NCBI RefSeq assembly: GCF_002868735.1 | Contig: NZ_CP025611.1 | Location: forward strand, 1,544,501 to 1,608,500 | Reading direction: 5' to 3' | DNA: 64,000 bases | DNA from: Niveispirillum cyanobacteriorum | Lineage (GTDB): Bacteria; Pseudomonadota; Alphaproteobacteria; Azospirillales; Azospirillaceae | The notes under the pieces: model-generated | Databases searched by the model: none | What the model saw: only the letters and a program-made list of their open reading frames with translations | What the model was told of the DNA's origin: nothing | Translations under genes and position numbers: made by a program | Shown here: piece by piece, positions 63,175 to 64,000 of the stretch | How the letters are laid out: the number at the start of each line of letters is the position of its first letter | How positions within the stretch are numbered: the first letter of the stretch is position 1

Positions 63175-63540
63175 TCAGCTGGTCTTGGGGGCGGCGGTGC
63201 CATTGCGGGCCGCCGTGATAGCCTTGTCCATAAAGACGGTCGATTCCGGCCAGGCCGTCTTCTCCCGCTCGAACATGGCAACAGCGCCAGGGACATCACC
63301 CTTGGCCAGGCGCACATATCCCAGTTCAGCGAAGACACCGGGGGCGATCTTCTGCGTCTTCGGATCGGTGACCGCCAGCCGTTCCAGCTCTTCCTGGTAC
63401 TGCGCCAGCTTGGTCGCGTCCTGCTGATAATCGTAGAGGGTCAGGGCGTAGTTGCCCCACATGTATTTGCCGGTCGGCGGCTGAGCGCAGCCAGCCAGAG
63501 CCGCGACCATCGCCGCGGCCAATATCATTCTATTCTTCAT
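63175..63540 (-). CDS. DUF4810 family lipoprotein
   Basis: 121-residue lipoprotein of the DUF4810 family; signal (RMILAAAMVAALAGC, lipobox ALAGC at residue 18) then QPPTGKYMWGNYALTLYDYQQDATKLAQYQEELERL and helix repeats resembling TPR. It is followed after 10 bp by the GNA1162 gene. Probably part of an outer-membrane complex with its CsgG-like neighbour. Confidence 0.88.
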   Translation of the reverse strand: MKNRMILAAAMVAALAGCAQPPTGKYMWGNYALTLYDYQQDATKLAQYQEELERLAVTDPKTQKIAPGVFAELGYVRLAKGDVPGAVAMFEREKTAWPESTVFMDKAITAARNGTAAPKTS

Positions 63541-63542
63541 GA

Positions 63543-63842
63543 TCAGGGCACCGTGATGGTCTTGGTCACCTCGTCACCGAGATAAACCGTGGTTTCGTAA
63601 ACGACGCGTCCCATGTCCTGGATGGTCACTTTGTGGGTGCCGCGATCCAGTTGGAGCTTTGCCTTAACGCCGTCATAGGCAGCAGCGGGGCCGATCTGCA
63701 CCCCATTCACCAGCAGCACAGCCGTGGGAGACGCGTTGGCGATGGCGATAGCCGGACGCGAATCAACAGTTTTGACACTCGAATTCGGATACGAACACCC
63801 GGCGAGTACAAGAGTGAAGAGCGCGAATATTGTCCGCTTCAT
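63543..63842 (-). CDS. Small lipoprotein with PEGA-like domain
   Basis: 99-residue lipoprotein: signal with lipobox VLAGC at residue 16, then a beta-type domain with VLLVNGVQIGPAAAYDGVKAKLQLDRGTHKVTIQ (PEGA-like, DRGTHKV) and a final VYLGDEVTKTITV. Preceded by GGAGGTTTAAG, an ideal ribosome-binding site, and followed 2 bp later by DUF4810. Inserted into the CsgG-DUF4810-GNA1162 set. Confidence 0.8.
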   Translation of the reverse strand: MKRTIFALFTLVLAGCSYPNSSVKTVDSRPAIAIANASPTAVLLVNGVQIGPAAAYDGVKAKLQLDRGTHKVTIQDMGRVVYETTVYLGDEVTKTITVP

Positions 63843-63852
63843 CTTAAACCTC

Positions 63853-64000
63853 CTACTGGCTTTCGCCGACGATGAGAGCGGCCTGACCAGCCGCGGCCAG
63901 CGAGCCGGAGAGGACGCGGGCCACGGCCCCCTCGTTCACTTCACTGTCGCCGAACGTGGATTCCACCTCGATATCCACCAGCTTGGTGGGCGGCAGCTCA
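63853..64000 (-). CDS. CsgG-like protein, C-terminal fragment cut by window end
   Basis: Only the last 48 codons are in the window, reading ELPPTKLVDIEVESTFGDSEV, EGAVARVLSGSLAAAGQAAL then IVGESQ and stop. Position upstream of DUF4810 and GNA1162 lipoproteins, plus a short C-terminal tail after a Gly/Ala-rich segment, fits a CsgG/HfaB-type outer-membrane protein. Because so little sequence is visible, this call relies on known gene order and should be checked in the next window. Confidence 0.5.
   Translation of the reverse strand, partial: ELPPTKLVDIEVESTFGDSEVNEGAVARVLSGSLAAAGQAALIVGESQ

Overview
The window is GC-rich DNA of an alphaproteobacterium, most likely an order Rhodospirillales / Azospirillaceae-type organism. 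I infer this from the hemC-hemD-mic60-hemY operon, a TrcR (DUF1013) gene, DUF1192 and DUF2336 proteins, the ppx/gppA-rlmE pair, a ZapE gene, and TonB receptors typical of oligotrophic alphaproteobacteria. Genus and species cannot be fixed from the sequence alone. Most of the window is ordinary chromosomal housekeeping DNA with small accessory patches.

Layout. 0-5.4 kb: pdxY, a small secreted protein, a secreted RidA-like protein, a ZnuD-like TonB receptor with His-rich loops behind a perfect Zur-box-like palindrome, and cobD. 5.4-9.6 kb: the heme operon hemC-hemD-mic60-hemY on the minus strand. 9.6-14.3 kb: a GST, tsaD, gpmA, asd, a DUF962 protein and a small conserved protein. 14.3-18.8 kb: a pentapeptide-repeat protein convergent with a MACPF (perforin-like) protein, then a GNAT acetyltransferase. 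19.0-22.5 kb: the sdhCDAB operon. 22.5-25.8 kb: a lipoprotein, a GAF protein, a MaoC-like hydratase with YciB, and a CorA transporter. 25.8-33.6 kb: a carbohydrate locus with an FAD halogenase, a large TonB receptor and a divergent GH3 glucosidase around an array of five LacI-type operators. 33.8-36.4 kb: a UGT-like glycosyltransferase, a small membrane protein, and a carboxymuconolactone-decarboxylase-like protein divergent from an HxlR regulator with two operators.

36.4-40.9 kb is the main accessory patch. An AT-rich gene of unknown function overlaps a 969-residue STAND-type P-loop NTPase with seven 46-residue TPR-like repeats. The NTPase gene changes sharply from AT-rich to GC-rich near its P-loop. 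It is followed by an inverted dispersed palindrome and a cluster of TGTTTCACA repeats. This two-gene unit is the best candidate for an undescribed system, possibly NLR-like and perhaps defensive, but that function is an inference.

41-52.2 kb: an ABC exporter, tRNA-Gln(CTG), ppx/gppA and rlmE, a DeoR regulator divergent from a NudK-like Nudix hydrolase, an HD-GYP response regulator, ubiD, a LysR regulator, an EtfB-type methyltransferase and ubiA. 52.2-64 kb: an HTH protein that carries a dispersed palindrome inside its coding sequence, a GYF-AIM24 fusion, trcR, a quinone oxidoreductase, DUF1192, a ParE-type toxin-antitoxin pair, an RHH protein, zapE, a solute-binding protein, a DUF2336 protein, folB, and a lipoprotein cluster (GNA1162, DUF4810, a PEGA-like protein and the C-terminus of a CsgG-like protein cut by the window end).

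How genes work together: heme made by the hem operon and the quinone made by UbiA/UbiD serve the respiratory chain that SdhCDAB feeds. In the 26-33 kb locus the outer-membrane receptor would import oligosaccharide (or siderophore-like) ligands, GH3 would trim beta-glucosides in the periplasm, and a shared repressor would act through the repeated 14-bp operators.
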